NCBI RefSeq assembly: GCF_900086715.1
Contig: NZ_FLKH01000012.1
Location: 868,001-932,000 of the forward strand
Origin: Gracilibacillus timonensis
GTDB lineage: Bacteria; Bacillota; Bacilli; Bacillales; Amphibacillaceae
Reading direction: 5' to 3'
Length of the DNA: 64,000 bases
Under the pieces are notes generated by a model. The model was not told the DNA's origin and made no database searches. It saw only the letters and a program-made list of their open reading frames with translations. The position numbers were made by a program, and so were the translations under genes. Below, piece by piece: positions 51,637 through 61,575 of this stretch. Position 1 is the stretch's first letter. Each line of letters opens with the position of its first letter.

Positions 51637-53424
51637 TTATTCCTCGTAAATTTGTTTATCTTTTAAAATAGTTAGGGTTATGTCTGCTGCTATACTTCCA
51701 GAGGCATGATCCTCATCCTGTATATTCGTTGCAAAGTAATAGGTATTTGTTTCTGTTTCAATAAAACCGACAAACCAACCATTGATATCTTTCCCATTCA
51801 CATTACCTGTACCTGTTTTTCCATAGAGCGCAGTACCTTCTTTTTCATCCATTTTCAATGCATTTTTGACTGCCTGAATATGGTCGTCTTGAAAATCAAA
51901 GCGATTGTTATCAAATGCCTGTAAAAGCTCTACTTGTTCTACTGGAGAAATCTTTAAAGAAGATTCTAGCCAATATGGTTTAGGACCTCCAGAGGCATCC
52001 TGATTTCCATAATGAATGTGATTTAGGTAGGATTGTATGCTGTCAATTCCTGTTTCTTGATCTATCTTCTGAAAATACCAGTTAACTGAATGGTTTAAAG
52101 CAGTTTCTAGATTTTGCTCTTTCTCCCATTGTTCATATGGTTGCTTAGTGCCGTCCCATTCCATGGTGTTTTGCTCTGATGTGATAATATTCTCTTCTAA
52201 CCCGAACAAAGCACTATAAATTTTATAGGTGGAATCAGGAGAAACCCGTAATGTGCTCTGCTCTTTATCATAGATATGATAAGCATCCTTCTGCAGATCG
52301 TACAGAACAAAACTGCCCTCGTAATTTTGGAAGTAAGCACTAAGATCTTCGGCGTTTGTCTGTTCATGGCTAAAAGACGTATAGCGATTACTGTCGTTTG
52401 CCATCACTGCTGCAAGCGGAATCTGTGTGCTGACAAATAATCCCACTAACAAAAAGATAGCGATGCTTTGAACATGCTGTAATTTAGAGTCAGTTTGAAA
52501 AGAAGCGATCTTGATCATACGTTTCTTGATTTGTTTTTTGGATCCATTTAATTGATTGGCCAGTTTATTATACGATGATCTGGGAGATTCATCGATAAAT
52601 TGAATGATGGTATGTCCATATTTCTTATAGCTTTGATCACCTAAAGCTGTCAATACGGCGTGATCGCATGCCATTTCACGGTCTAGGCGCATTTCTTTAA
52701 ATGCTAGCCAAATCAACGGGTTGAACCAATAGATGATTTGAAAGAATACCATCAGATAGTTCGTCAGTATATCCTTATATTTGATATGATTCAATTCATG
52801 CAAAAAGATATGTTTGATATCCTCTTTGGATAGCCATTCCTCAACGTTTACTGGTAAGACAATAAAGGTTTTGCGTAACCCGAATGTTAGGGGCGAGCGT
52901 ACTTTATTTGAAACACCTAATGTGATGTTTTTTGAAATATTTAATTGCTGTTTTGATTGTTTAAACAGGTTCATCAAGTCCTTATCTTCCACTTGGTTAA
53001 TAGACTTTCTAATGCTCATTAAATGAAGCCATGCACTTATAGAAAACACGGTCAACACGAGAGCACCAGCAATCCATATACCGATGGCAAAACCATTTAA
53101 CAGATCCGTATTCGTTTGAGTAACGGTTACGGAAAAATCCTGCATCCAATTAGTGTTTGTTTCACTGGCTTCGGTTGCTCCATTATGCAGAGAAGCAGAA
53201 TCGCCTTCAATAGAACTGCTATCTATAAATGCAGGAAATAAATTACCAGGAGGTAGCAAATAAGCAGGAATAAATGGAATAACCAAAGCAGTATGCAGTA
53301 AATACCATAGGTTATACTGCCACTTGGCTGATAATTGTTTTTGGAATAGTTTTCTTATCAGCAAAATAAATCCGACTGTGATGGAAGAAATAACGAGACC
53401 CGTAAGAAGCGTTGATATAAACAT
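51637..53424 (-). CDS. blaR1: BlaR1-type beta-lactam sensor/transducer
   Basis: A ~595-residue membrane sensor. N-terminal M56 metallopeptidase part with four helices and the zinc motif HELNH (about residue 207) plus DREMACD; C-terminal extracellular class D-like penicillin sensor with STYK (about 395), SVN (about 440) and YGKTGTG (about 540). ATG 53424 has GGGGAC 8 nt upstream; ATG 53439 is the alternative start. Acylation by beta-lactam triggers the metalloprotease and loss of BlaI. Divergent from the beta-lactamase gene. Confidence 0.93.
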   Translation of the reverse strand: MFISTLLTGLVISSITVGFILLIRKLFQKQLSAKWQYNLWYLLHTALVIPFIPAYLLPPGNLFPAFIDSSSIEGDSASLHNGATEASETNTNWMQDFSVTVTQTNTDLLNGFAIGIWIAGALVLTVFSISAWLHLMSIRKSINQVEDKDLMNLFKQSKQQLNISKNITLGVSNKVRSPLTFGLRKTFIVLPVNVEEWLSKEDIKHIFLHELNHIKYKDILTNYLMVFFQIIYWFNPLIWLAFKEMRLDREMACDHAVLTALGDQSYKKYGHTIIQFIDESPRSSYNKLANQLNGSKKQIKKRMIKIASFQTDSKLQHVQSIAIFLLVGLFVSTQIPLAAVMANDSNRYTSFSHEQTNAEDLSAYFQNYEGSFVLYDLQKDAYHIYDKEQSTLRVSPDSTYKIYSALFGLEENIITSEQNTMEWDGTKQPYEQWEKEQNLETALNHSVNWYFQKIDQETGIDSIQSYLNHIHYGNQDASGGPKPYWLESSLKISPVEQVELLQAFDNNRFDFQDDHIQAVKNALKMDEKEGTALYGKTGTGNVNGKDINGWFVGFIETETNTYYFATNIQDEDHASGSIAADITLTILKDKQIYEE

Positions 53425-53489
53425 TCTTTTCGTCCCCATTCTTTAGTTGCAGTAATTTGATATACAAACGTTTGCCAAAACGTATTTAA

Positions 53490-53612
53490 ATTACATTTGT
53501 AATACAATGAATTTTAGCATGTCAAGCTGATGGAATCAAATGTTGAAGAAGAAAGAATAAAAAACATTGACATATCAAGACTACATGTGTAGTATGTTAT
53601 TACAGTTGTAGT
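53490..53612. promoter_or_regulatory. Three BlaI operators and the bla promoter
   Basis: Dyads built on TACA-N2-TGTA: ATTACATTTGTAAT (53490-53503) on the blaR1 side, ACTACATGTGTAGT (53580-53593, perfect) and ATTACAGTTGTAGT (53599-53612). The bla promoter TTGACA (53567-53572)-17-TAGTAT (53590-53595) is covered by the second operator. This matches BlaI/MecI control of both divergent units. Confidence 0.85.
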
Positions 53613-53636
53613 CAATAAATTTTAGGAGGGTTTTAA

Positions 53637-54572
53637 ATGGTACATGTGCAACATATTTTTAATAAAAAAAGTCTGAGCTTATTGTTATGGATTGCTTTGA
53701 TAGGAATAGCAGGTTGTACTAATGGAGGTGAGAGCAGTGAAGAACGTTCGGAAGCTCCAGAAAAAGCCTCTTCAAGTGAAGAAGCTTATAAAGAACTGGA
53801 GGATGAACGGGACGCGAAACTTGGCATATATGCGGTAGATACTGGAACGAATCAGACCGTTGCCTACCGTGCAGATGAAAGATTTGCCTATGCTTCTACT
53901 TTTAAAGTTTTAGCAGCAGGAGCCATTTTACAAAACACATCCATCGATGATTTAGAGAAAGGAATTACATATTCGGAAGAAGATTTAGTCACTTATTCTC
54001 CAGTGACGGAGAACCATGTAGATGATGGGATGAAATTGAAAGAAGTCATGGAGGCAGCTATTCGCTATAGTGATAATACAGCAGGAAATTTGTTATTGAA
54101 AGAGTTAGGAGGACCAGATGGACTGGAAGAAAATTTACGAGAAATTGGTGATGAAACTATCGAAGTAGATCGGGTTGAGCCAGATTTAAATGAAGCTGTA
54201 CCGGGAGATACCAAAGATACGAGCACGCCGAAAGCATTTGCTGAAAGTCTGCAAAAATATGTGCTAAGTGATTTACTTCCTGAAGAGAAGCGGAAGTTGT
54301 TGATAGATTGGATGACAGGCAATGAAGCGGGAGATACGCTGATTCGTGCTGGTGTACCTGAAGGCTGGAAAGTTATCGATAAGAGTGGAGCAGGGGGGTA
54401 TGGTACAAGGAATGATATTGCTGTTGTATGGCCATCTGATCATCAGGCACCGATTGTCATCTCCATCTTTTCTAGTCGAGATAAAGAAGAGGCAGATTTT
54501 GATGATACAGTTGTTGAAAAAGCAGCAGAGCTTGTCGTGGAGCAGCTGCAGAGTCAGAGTGAAGATTCTTAG
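53637..54572 (+). CDS. Class A beta-lactamase, lipoprotein
   Basis: A 311-residue penicillinase. N-terminal lipobox ALIGIAGC (about 20-27) implies a membrane-bound lipoprotein, followed by an acidic Ser/Glu-rich linker. Catalytic motifs are complete: STFK (Ser70), SDN (130), EPDLNEA (Glu166) and [12 protein letters not shown] (234 loop). GGAGGG precedes ATG 53637. The divergent blaR1-blaI pair and operators indicate inducible expression. The exact substrate range cannot be read from the sequence. Confidence 0.95.
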   Translation: MVHVQHIFNKKSLSLLLWIALIGIAGCTNGGESSEERSEAPEKASSSEEAYKELEDERDAKLGIYAVDTGTNQTVAYRADERFAYASTFKVLAAGAILQNTSIDDLEKGITYSEEDLVTYSPVTENHVDDGMKLKEVMEAAIRYSDNTAGNLLLKELGGPDGLEENLREIGDETIEVDRVEPDLNEAVPGDTKDTSTPKAFAESLQKYVLSDLLPEEKRKLLIDWMTGNEAGDTLIRAGVPEGWKVIDKSGAGGYGTRNDIAVVWPSDHQAPIVISIFSSRDKEEADFDDTVVEKAAELVVEQLQSQSEDS

Positions 54573-54710
54573 GAAGATAAAAGTATGAAAGTTACCGAAT
54601 GATGATCTTTTCAACTGGGAGAATAGAGATCTTTCTGTTATGTACGAACAGCTATAAAAATATATGCTGGAATAGTAATGGTATATACGGTACTCAGAAA
54701 GTAGCTATCG

Positions 54711-54744
54711 AAACCGAGAAGCAAGCACGCTTCTCGGTTTTCCA
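54711..54744 (+). terminator. Terminator after beta-lactamase gene
   Basis: AAACCGAGAAGC (54711-54722) and GCTTCTCGGTTT (54729-54740), perfect 12-bp stem with 6-nt loop, then TTCC. Confidence 0.88.
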
Positions 54745-54830
54745 TATGGTAAGAATCAAAGATTAGTGACATATCTACAGCTTGTCTGCATAAAATGGTA
54801 CAAACCTAGTGGCAATACGAGCGGAGTGAT

Positions 54831-55976
54831 ATGATGAAACGAAGTTTAGGATGCTGGTTTAAATCAGGTCAAGGCAAAAATAAGGCATTTTTACAGAAAA
54901 AGAATCACTGCTATATTTGGCTAATTATTGCAATAGCATTCACTGTTGGATTGTCTCCTGTCAAGGTCAAAGCAGAGGTGCAGGTCTCTGCAGAACACGC
55001 TATTTTAATGGATCAATCATCTGGCAGGGTATTATATGAAAAAGCAGCCGATCAGCCCACATTAATTGCCAGCATAACCAAAGTGATGACGGCAATCATT
55101 GCCATTGAATACGGGCATTTAGAGGACAAGGTTCCAATCTCAGAACATGCAACCAATGCAGAAGGTTCATCGATTTATTTAAAGAAAGAGGACAAGGTAA
55201 CCTTAGAAGATCTTCTCTATGGTTTAATGCTTCGTTCTGGAAACGATGCAGCGGTAGCTATTAGTGAATACGTAGCCGGCAGTGAGCAAGGCTTTGCCTA
55301 TTTGATGAATGAGAAAGCACGCTGGCTAGGTATGACCAATACACATTTTGATAATCCCCATGGGTTGGATTCGGAAACACACTATGCCTCTGCTTATGAT
55401 ATGGCAATCTTAACACAATATGCCATGGAAAATGAGATATATCAAACGATTTCCGCGACTTCCTCCTATCAAGCAAAGGCCCGAGACTATGCTTGGATTA
55501 ACAAAAATAAATTATTAACCCAATTATACCCTCATAGTTCGGGGGGGAAGACTGGTTATACCAAAGCGGCGGGGCGAACGCTTATATCAACTGCCAAAAA
55601 AGATGATCAGACCTTAATCGCCGTTACCTTAAATGGCCCGAACGATTGGCAGGATCATATGCAGTTATTTGATTGGGGGTTTGAAAACTATCCCTTACAA
55701 CTCTTGCAAAAGGAAGAGCGGTTTGCGATTAAGCAATCGGACACGGAGCTTTCCGCAGCGATTACCGACAATCTTTATTATCCATTAAAAGCATCAGAAC
55801 TTGAAGATATTCATTATACCAACTATCTCAGTTCCAAGCCTCTCTCCTTTGATAAGATTGGTACACGAGTATTCTATTTGAAGGAGCAACCTATTGCCGA
55901 AACAGCATTATATCAAGCGTCAACAAAAGAAAAAACTTCCTTTTGGCAAGGATTATTCGGTGTTCGTCATGATTAA
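54831..55976 (+). CDS. dacB: Sporulation D-alanyl-D-alanine carboxypeptidase DacB (PBP5*)
   Basis: A 381-residue low-molecular-weight PBP that controls cortex cross-linking. Signal segment about 24-44, then SxxK as ASITK (about 80), SGN (about 136) and GKTGYT (about 239). GGAGTGAT precedes ATG 54831 (54834 also possible). It overlaps spmA by 8 bp, as the conserved dacB-spmA-spmB unit. Confidence 0.93.
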   Translation: MMKRSLGCWFKSGQGKNKAFLQKKNHCYIWLIIAIAFTVGLSPVKVKAEVQVSAEHAILMDQSSGRVLYEKAADQPTLIASITKVMTAIIAIEYGHLEDKVPISEHATNAEGSSIYLKKEDKVTLEDLLYGLMLRSGNDAAVAISEYVAGSEQGFAYLMNEKARWLGMTNTHFDNPHGLDSETHYASAYDMAILTQYAMENEIYQTISATSSYQAKARDYAWINKNKLLTQLYPHSSGGKTGYTKAAGRTLISTAKKDDQTLIAVTLNGPNDWQDHMQLFDWGFENYPLQLLQKEERFAIKQSDTELSAAITDNLYYPLKASELEDIHYTNYLSSKPLSFDKIGTRVFYLKEQPIAETALYQASTKEKTSFWQGLFGVRHD

Positions 55977-56559
55977 TGTTATTTGGGCAGTGATGGCCGT
56001 GATCGGAATCGTCTACGCCATGTTCAATGGCACGATGGATAAGGTCAATCAGGCATTGTTCGATGGTGCCAGTGAAGCCGTCACCTTAGTGATTGGTCTT
56101 TCCAGTGTATTGATTTTTTGGCTGGGTATGATGCGAGTAGCAGAGAAGGCAGGGCTCTTAGCGGGCTTCTCCAAATTGGCAAGACCGATCGTGCAGCGAT
56201 TATTTCCTGATATACCTCCAGATCATCCGGCAATGGGGTATATCCTGGCCAATTTTTCAGCTAACCTGTTCGGACTGGGCAATGCCGCGACTCCCATGGG
56301 CATTAAAGCAATGGAAGAAATGAAGAAAATAAGTAAATCCGATAAAGCAAGCCCGGCGATGATCACCTTTTTGATTATCAATACCTCCAGCATTACATTG
56401 GTACCAACAACGGTGATTGCCATTCGAATGGAATACGATTCCTTGGCTCCAACAGAGATTGTTGTTAGTACGATTATTGCTTCGGTCATTACAACGGTTG
56501 TCGCCGTGTTTATCGATCGATGGTTTCGAAAAAGCCAGCATTCCTTAGGGGGGAGTTGA
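55969..56559 (+). CDS. spmA: Spore maturation protein A
   Basis: A 196-residue membrane protein needed for full spore core dehydration. ATG 55969 gives the family's exact length and start (INVIWAVMAVIGIVYAM); a longer open frame overlaps dacB. NLFGLGNAATPMGIKAMEEM is the nucleoside-transporter-gate-like motif (about 101-120). Confidence 0.93.
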   Translation: MINVIWAVMAVIGIVYAMFNGTMDKVNQALFDGASEAVTLVIGLSSVLIFWLGMMRVAEKAGLLAGFSKLARPIVQRLFPDIPPDHPAMGYILANFSANLFGLGNAATPMGIKAMEEMKKISKSDKASPAMITFLIINTSSITLVPTTVIAIRMEYDSLAPTEIVVSTIIASVITTVVAVFIDRWFRKSQHSLGGS

Positions 56560-56564
56560 TTCTA

Positions 56565-57098
56565 GTGATCGATTTATTTACTACCATCAGTGTATGGCTC
56601 GTTCCATTGCTGATTATGCTCATATTAATGATGGCAATTATCAGACGGGTTCCGGCATATGAGGTGTTTGTAGAAGGAGGTAAAGAAGGCTTACACATGG
56701 CGGTCTCTTTACTTCCTTTTTTACTGGGAATGCTTGTAGCAATTGCCATATTAAGAAGTTCAGGGGCGCTCGATGCCTTTATTGGACTGTTAGAACCGTT
56801 TTTATCAATGATTGGCGTGCCGGCGGAGATTGCCCCGCTAGCAATTCTACGGCCCATTTCAGGAACGGCTGCCTTAGGGGTAACCACTGATATTATTCAA
56901 ACACATGGACCGGATTCTTTTTTGGGTAAACTTGCCTCGACAATGCAAGGAAGTACAGATACCACCTTTTATATCTTAACCGTATATTTTGGGGCAGTAG
57001 GAATAAAAAGAATGGGAAACGCTCTAAAAATTGGACTGATTGCCGACTTTATTGGTATAATAATGTCGGTAATCATTGTCACTTGGTTATTTGCGTAG
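56565..57098 (+). CDS. spmB: Spore maturation protein B
   Basis: A 177-residue gate-domain membrane protein acting with SpmA. GTG 56565 follows GGGGGGAG (56548-56554). Typical motifs: FVEGGKEGLHMAVSLLPFL, RPISGTAALG and MQGSTDTTFYILTVYFGAVG. It ends the dacB-spmAB operon, with a hairpin immediately after. Confidence 0.93.
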   Translation: MIDLFTTISVWLVPLLIMLILMMAIIRRVPAYEVFVEGGKEGLHMAVSLLPFLLGMLVAIAILRSSGALDAFIGLLEPFLSMIGVPAEIAPLAILRPISGTAALGVTTDIIQTHGPDSFLGKLASTMQGSTDTTFYILTVYFGAVGIKRMGNALKIGLIADFIGIIMSVIIVTWLFA

Positions 57099-57127
57099 TA
57101 GCGCCTGGTAAAAGCGCTACTCGTTTT
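57097..57127 (+). terminator. Terminator of dacB-spmAB
   Basis: AGTAGCGC (57097-57104) and GCGCTACT (57114-57121), then CGTTTTC. It overlaps the spmB stop codon. Confidence 0.7.
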
Positions 57128-57211
57128 CATTAGAAATGATGTCGTGTTCAGGCAGTATGCTGCATAGAGCAATGGCTAGGAATATAAAGGTGAAGGAAGC
57201 GTGATGTAATC

Positions 57212-57928
57212 ATGGAACGACTGCAAAAGGTAATTGCCCGTAGCGGGATAGCGTCCCGGCGTAAATCGGAGACTCTCATTGAACGTGGACAAGTAGAAGT
57301 GAATGGTAAACGGGTAACCGAACTTGGCACGAAAGTCTCGGAGAAAGATGAAATTAAAGTAGATGGTGTGCCGATTGAACAAGAAGAAAAACGCTATTTC
57401 TTATTGTATAAACCGCGCGGGGTGATTACGAGTGCCTCGGATGACAAAAATCGTAAAACGGTAACCGATTTTTTTGAAGCCTATCCGGAGCGATTATATC
57501 CGGTAGGCAGATTGGATTATGATACCTCTGGTGTATTAATTATGACGAACGATGGGGATTTTACCAATCTGTTATTACATCCTAGCCATCAAATAAATAA
57601 AGAGTATGTTGTAAAAACAAGAGGGATTCCATCAAAGGAAAAACTGCATCTTTTTAAAAAAGGGATACGCTCGGAAGGTGACGTTCTCAAAGCCCGTTAT
57701 GTTAAAACGATGTCGGTTGATCACAAGAAGCAGACAGCGATTATTAAAATGGTTCTTCAACAAGGCAAGAACCGTCAAATAAGGCGAATGTTTGAAGCGA
57801 TTGAAACACCCGTGCAGAAATTAAAGCGGGAGAAATTCGGTTTTCTCACTACGGAAGGATTAACACCAGGAGATTATCGTGAATTAACTCCGCAAGAAAT
57901 AGCAGAATTGAAAAAATTAGCCAAATAA
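57212..57928 (+). CDS. rluB: 23S rRNA pseudouridine synthase RluB
   Basis: A 238-residue RsuA-family enzyme (in E. coli RluB modifies U2605). S4 domain (2-60), then PVGRLDYDTSGVLIMTNDGD with the catalytic Asp (about 104) and GKNRQIRRMFE (about 185). GTGAAGGAAG lies upstream. Its place before resA is conserved. Confidence 0.94.
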   Translation: MERLQKVIARSGIASRRKSETLIERGQVEVNGKRVTELGTKVSEKDEIKVDGVPIEQEEKRYFLLYKPRGVITSASDDKNRKTVTDFFEAYPERLYPVGRLDYDTSGVLIMTNDGDFTNLLLHPSHQINKEYVVKTRGIPSKEKLHLFKKGIRSEGDVLKARYVKTMSVDHKKQTAIIKMVLQQGKNRQIRRMFEAIETPVQKLKREKFGFLTTEGLTPGDYRELTPQEIAELKKLAK

Positions 57929-57995
57929 TTGTTGGATAACTGTCACAATTTCGCATGCTACAAAATGATACAATGTGGAAAGGGAGTGAATCGCG

Positions 57996-58580
57996 ATGAG
58001 TAAAGTCGAACAGGCGAACCAGAATAAACAGAAAAAAAAGCGTAATCGTTTTATTTTTCGTTTATCCATTTTAGTGGTTTTGTTCGGAGCGTTAGTATTT
58101 GCGGTATTTAATAATCTGACAGCCGATGAAGGTGCGATAGTAGATGTAGGCGATGAAGCACTTGATTTTTCACTGAAGCAGGTGGCGACAACCGAAGAGG
58201 CAAATAACCTGCAGCTATCCGATTATGAAGGCAAAGGTGTCATGCTTAATTTCTGGGGGACCTGGTGTGAGCCATGTGAGCGGGAAATGCCATATATGGA
58301 ACAACTATATCCTGAATATAAGGAAAAAGGTGTGGAAATTATTGCAGTAAGCGTGGATTCCACTGAGTTGGTCATTGATAATTTTGCAAACAAATATGGA
58401 CTTACTTTTCCGATTGTCCATGACGAAAATAAACAAGTTCTAGATGCCTATGGGGTTCGACCGTTGCCAACCACTTATTTTATTGATGAACATGGCGTTG
58501 TACAGGAACGTGTGCTAGGTGAGCTCACTTTAGAGAACTTAGAAGGTTATTTGCAACAAATAGTACCAGAAGGATCGTGA
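57996..58580 (+). CDS. resA: Thiol-disulfide oxidoreductase ResA
   Basis: Membrane-anchored, extracytoplasmic thioredoxin-like protein that reduces apocytochrome c cysteines. 194 residues: N-terminal anchor (about 18-40), then the active site FWGTWCEPCEREMP (CEPC, about 87-90, with the ResA-specific Glu) and the cis-Pro in RPLPTTYF. AAAGGGAGTGAATCGCG precedes ATG 57996. First gene of resABCD. Confidence 0.95.
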   Translation: MSKVEQANQNKQKKKRNRFIFRLSILVVLFGALVFAVFNNLTADEGAIVDVGDEALDFSLKQVATTEEANNLQLSDYEGKGVMLNFWGTWCEPCEREMPYMEQLYPEYKEKGVEIIAVSVDSTELVIDNFANKYGLTFPIVHDENKQVLDAYGVRPLPTTYFIDEHGVVQERVLGELTLENLEGYLQQIVPEGS

Positions 58581-58589
58581 GGGGTTTGA

Positions 58590-60209
58590 ATGAACGAGAA
58601 AGTTTGTGATACATGCGGACATCACAATAAGGAAGGTACCACCATTTGTGCCAATTGCGGCAAGCCCTTAGATAATGATAAGAATAATACCTTATTGAAT
58701 ATGCGTTATGATGGAACGGCGATTCGTTCTAAAACAAGAAATCGCTCTATCATTGATAAGATATGGAACTTTTTTTCTTCGATTAAGATAGGGGTCAGCT
58801 TAATCGCAATCGCCTTGGTGGCGTCTGCAATTGGCACGATCTATCCTCAGGAAATGTATATCCCGCAAGCTGTTGATGCTAGTGAACATTACCGAGATCA
58901 ATATGGACTGCCGGGGCAAATCTATTATCAGCTTGGTTTTCATGATTTATATGGTTCCTGGTGGTATATGATTTTGATTGCATTGATCGGTATGTCGATC
59001 TTTATTGTCAGCATTGACCGCGGGGTGCCATTGTATCGCGCATTAAAACATCAAGCAGTTAAGCGTCATCCGAAATTTCTGAAGCGGCAAAAGCTCTATG
59101 GAGAGTATGCTGGCTCTAGCTATACAGAAGAGGACAAGCAGGCTCTGATTAATCACTTTAAAAAGAAGCGTTACAAAATAAGCGAAAAAGATGGACATTT
59201 TCTAGCGGAAAAAGGTAGATTCTCTAGATGGGGCCCTTATGTGAACCATTTAGGTTTGATTATTTTCTTGGCAGGTACGTTGATCCGTTTTCTACCAGCT
59301 ATGTATGTAGATGAATTTATGTGGGTACGTGAAGGTGATACGGATGTTATCCCGGGAACAAACCAGGAATATTACATAAAAAATAATGATTTTATATTTG
59401 AGGTGTACGGCGAATCGGAAGAAGATGCGCTGTATCAAACGGCCTTAGAAGAAAATAATGAAATTGTTCCAAAACACTTTGAGACAAAGGCTACCATTTA
59501 TCGCGATACATCGAGTGATGATGTCATTTCCGAACCGGAACTGGAAAAAGTGATGGATGGAGGTATTGTCGTAAACCACCCTTTGGAGTTTGACCATTTC
59601 GGTCTTTTTCAAGATAGTTATCAATTAAACGAATTTCAGAGTATGTCCTTCAAGCTGCATGAAACAGATGATGAGGATGAAGAAGCGATTTTAGACTTTA
59701 CTGTAGATTTAGTAGAGCCTGAGCGAGTGTATCAATTCGATAACGGTTATCGTGTCGAGTTAAACGAATATTATCCAGATTATGAATTAAGTGATGGTGA
59801 ACCTAGAACGGTGTCTAATTATCCACGTAAACCAGGTTTTGTATTTTTCGTGTATGGACCGGAGATGGAGGAACCAGAAGTAAGCTTTCTAGCGATTGGA
59901 CAGAATCTTCCAGCAGGGGATAACCAATATAAATTGACTTTAACTGATTTTGATGTACGTGATGTGACAGGGCTCACGGTGCGGAAGGATTTAACGTTAC
60001 CAATTCTAGGTTTGGGCGCTGCCATTTTCATGATTGGTGTGATTCAAGGTATGTACTGGCAGCATCGTCGTGTCTGGATACACCCAACCACAGACAAGCT
60101 TTATTTGGCTGGTCACACGAATAAAAACTGGTATGGTTTTCACAATGAATTGATGAAAACAACGGAAGGAACACCGTTTCATGACATTCAAGATCAAGAA
60201 AAAAAATAA
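58590..60209 (+). CDS. resB: Cytochrome c biogenesis protein ResB
   Basis: System II haem-handling partner of ResC. 539 residues with an N-terminal zinc ribbon (CDTCGHHNKEGTTICANCGK, residues 6-25), membrane helices near 70-90, 125-150 and 215-235, a large extracytoplasmic domain, and a last helix near 480-500. The zinc ribbon is usual in Bacillus ResB. It lies 9 bp after resA. Confidence 0.95.
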   Translation: MNEKVCDTCGHHNKEGTTICANCGKPLDNDKNNTLLNMRYDGTAIRSKTRNRSIIDKIWNFFSSIKIGVSLIAIALVASAIGTIYPQEMYIPQAVDASEHYRDQYGLPGQIYYQLGFHDLYGSWWYMILIALIGMSIFIVSIDRGVPLYRALKHQAVKRHPKFLKRQKLYGEYAGSSYTEEDKQALINHFKKKRYKISEKDGHFLAEKGRFSRWGPYVNHLGLIIFLAGTLIRFLPAMYVDEFMWVREGDTDVIPGTNQEYYIKNNDFIFEVYGESEEDALYQTALEENNEIVPKHFETKATIYRDTSSDDVISEPELEKVMDGGIVVNHPLEFDHFGLFQDSYQLNEFQSMSFKLHETDDEDEEAILDFTVDLVEPERVYQFDNGYRVELNEYYPDYELSDGEPRTVSNYPRKPGFVFFVYGPEMEEPEVSFLAIGQNLPAGDNQYKLTLTDFDVRDVTGLTVRKDLTLPILGLGAAIFMIGVIQGMYWQHRRVWIHPTTDKLYLAGHTNKNWYGFHNELMKTTEGTPFHDIQDQEKK

Positions 60210-60259
60210 CGAAAAGAATGCCACATTACCGTGGATGGTAAGGAAAGGGGTGGAGATAG

Positions 60260-61465
60260 ATGGATTTATTAAGTCTTAGCAGTACATTGCTGTATACGGC
60301 GTTTGTTATTTACCTGATAGCGATTGTTTTTTTTGCGGCAACGGTACGTGATAAGCGTCATGAAAAACAATTCACTTTCATGAATAAACTAGCGATTGGA
60401 TTAACGGTCATTGGTTTGTTAACCCAGATTGGTTATTTTGTAACGAGATGGCTTGGATCTGGACATGCACCAGTCAGTAATTTATTTGAGTTTATTACCT
60501 TTTTTAGTATGATGCTGGTGGTAGCTTTAATCATTCTTTATTCCATTTATAAGCTGGCACTATTAGGGTTGTTTACCCTGCCGATCGTGTTGATTATTAT
60601 TGCATATGCTAGTATGTATCCGAGAGATGTATCACCTTTGATACCGGCATTACAGAGCCATTGGTTGTACATCCATGTCACTACGGTTGCTCTTGGTGAA
60701 GCGATTTTGGCGATTAGTTTTGTTGCTGGGGTTATTTATTTAATACGTCAAGTGAATCAAGAGAAATCAACTTATAAGACAAAATGGCTGGAAGTAGTAA
60801 TGTATGGTGTCTGTTCTACGATTGCTTTTATCTTAGTAACAACTAGTTTTAATATGATGAACTATGAAGCGGATTTTGTGTATACTCAGATAAACGAAGA
60901 AACGGGTGAGGAAACAGAGGCTGTTTTAGACTATCATTTACCGGCTATATTCGGGTTGAAAGGTTCAGAGTTAGCAACGGATGGCCGTATGGATGCTTTA
61001 TTGACTGCACCTGAATTTCTCCATGGGGATGAAGCCCCGCGAAAGCTGAATACATTGGTATGGTCGTTAGGTGTAGGATTACTATTATACTTATTGGCAC
61101 GTTTAGTATTTAGGAAACGTATTGCCCATGTGATTCAACCAATGTTGAAAAAGGCCAATCCGGAATTATTGGATGAGGTATGTTATCGAGCCGTAGCCAT
61201 TGGTTTCCCTGTCTTTACGTTAGGCGGTCTTATCTTTGCTTCTATTTGGGCACATGAGGCATGGCAACGATATTGGGGCTGGGATCCTAAAGAGGTCTGG
61301 GCTTTGATTACCTGGTTCTTCTACGCGATATTTTTACACCTGCGATTGTCGCGAGGCTGGCATGGCGAACGCTCCGCTTGGCTTGCGGTCATCGGATTTG
61401 CGGTCATCATGTTTAACTTGATTGTAGTGAATCTCGTTTTAGTGGGATTACATTCTTATGCGTAA
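60260..61465 (+). CDS. resC: Cytochrome c biogenesis protein ResC (CcsA/CcsB-like)
   Basis: A 401-residue polytopic haem exporter and cytochrome c synthase component. The WWD-type haem motif is WGWDPKEVWALITW (about 337-350), with HVTTVALGE and HLRLSRGWHGER supplying conserved His residues. AAGGGGTGG precedes ATG 60260. Followed after 110 bp by resD. Confidence 0.95.
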   Translation: MDLLSLSSTLLYTAFVIYLIAIVFFAATVRDKRHEKQFTFMNKLAIGLTVIGLLTQIGYFVTRWLGSGHAPVSNLFEFITFFSMMLVVALIILYSIYKLALLGLFTLPIVLIIIAYASMYPRDVSPLIPALQSHWLYIHVTTVALGEAILAISFVAGVIYLIRQVNQEKSTYKTKWLEVVMYGVCSTIAFILVTTSFNMMNYEADFVYTQINEETGEETEAVLDYHLPAIFGLKGSELATDGRMDALLTAPEFLHGDEAPRKLNTLVWSLGVGLLLYLLARLVFRKRIAHVIQPMLKKANPELLDEVCYRAVAIGFPVFTLGGLIFASIWAHEAWQRYWGWDPKEVWALITWFFYAIFLHLRLSRGWHGERSAWLAVIGFAVIMFNLIVVNLVLVGLHSYA

Positions 61466-61575
61466 GAACCATCCTCTTTAAGTATATTTATGAGTTGAAA
61501 AGTACAAGTGATTATTTGTCTCTTGTGCTTTTTAATTATATACTAGATAAAGAGGAAGGAGGGGGAGAAGAAGAA

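Noticed and set aside
55894-55968. N-terminal extension of SpmA overlapping dacB
   Set aside because: The basic extension is dacB sequence in another frame; ATG 55969 gives the exact family length.
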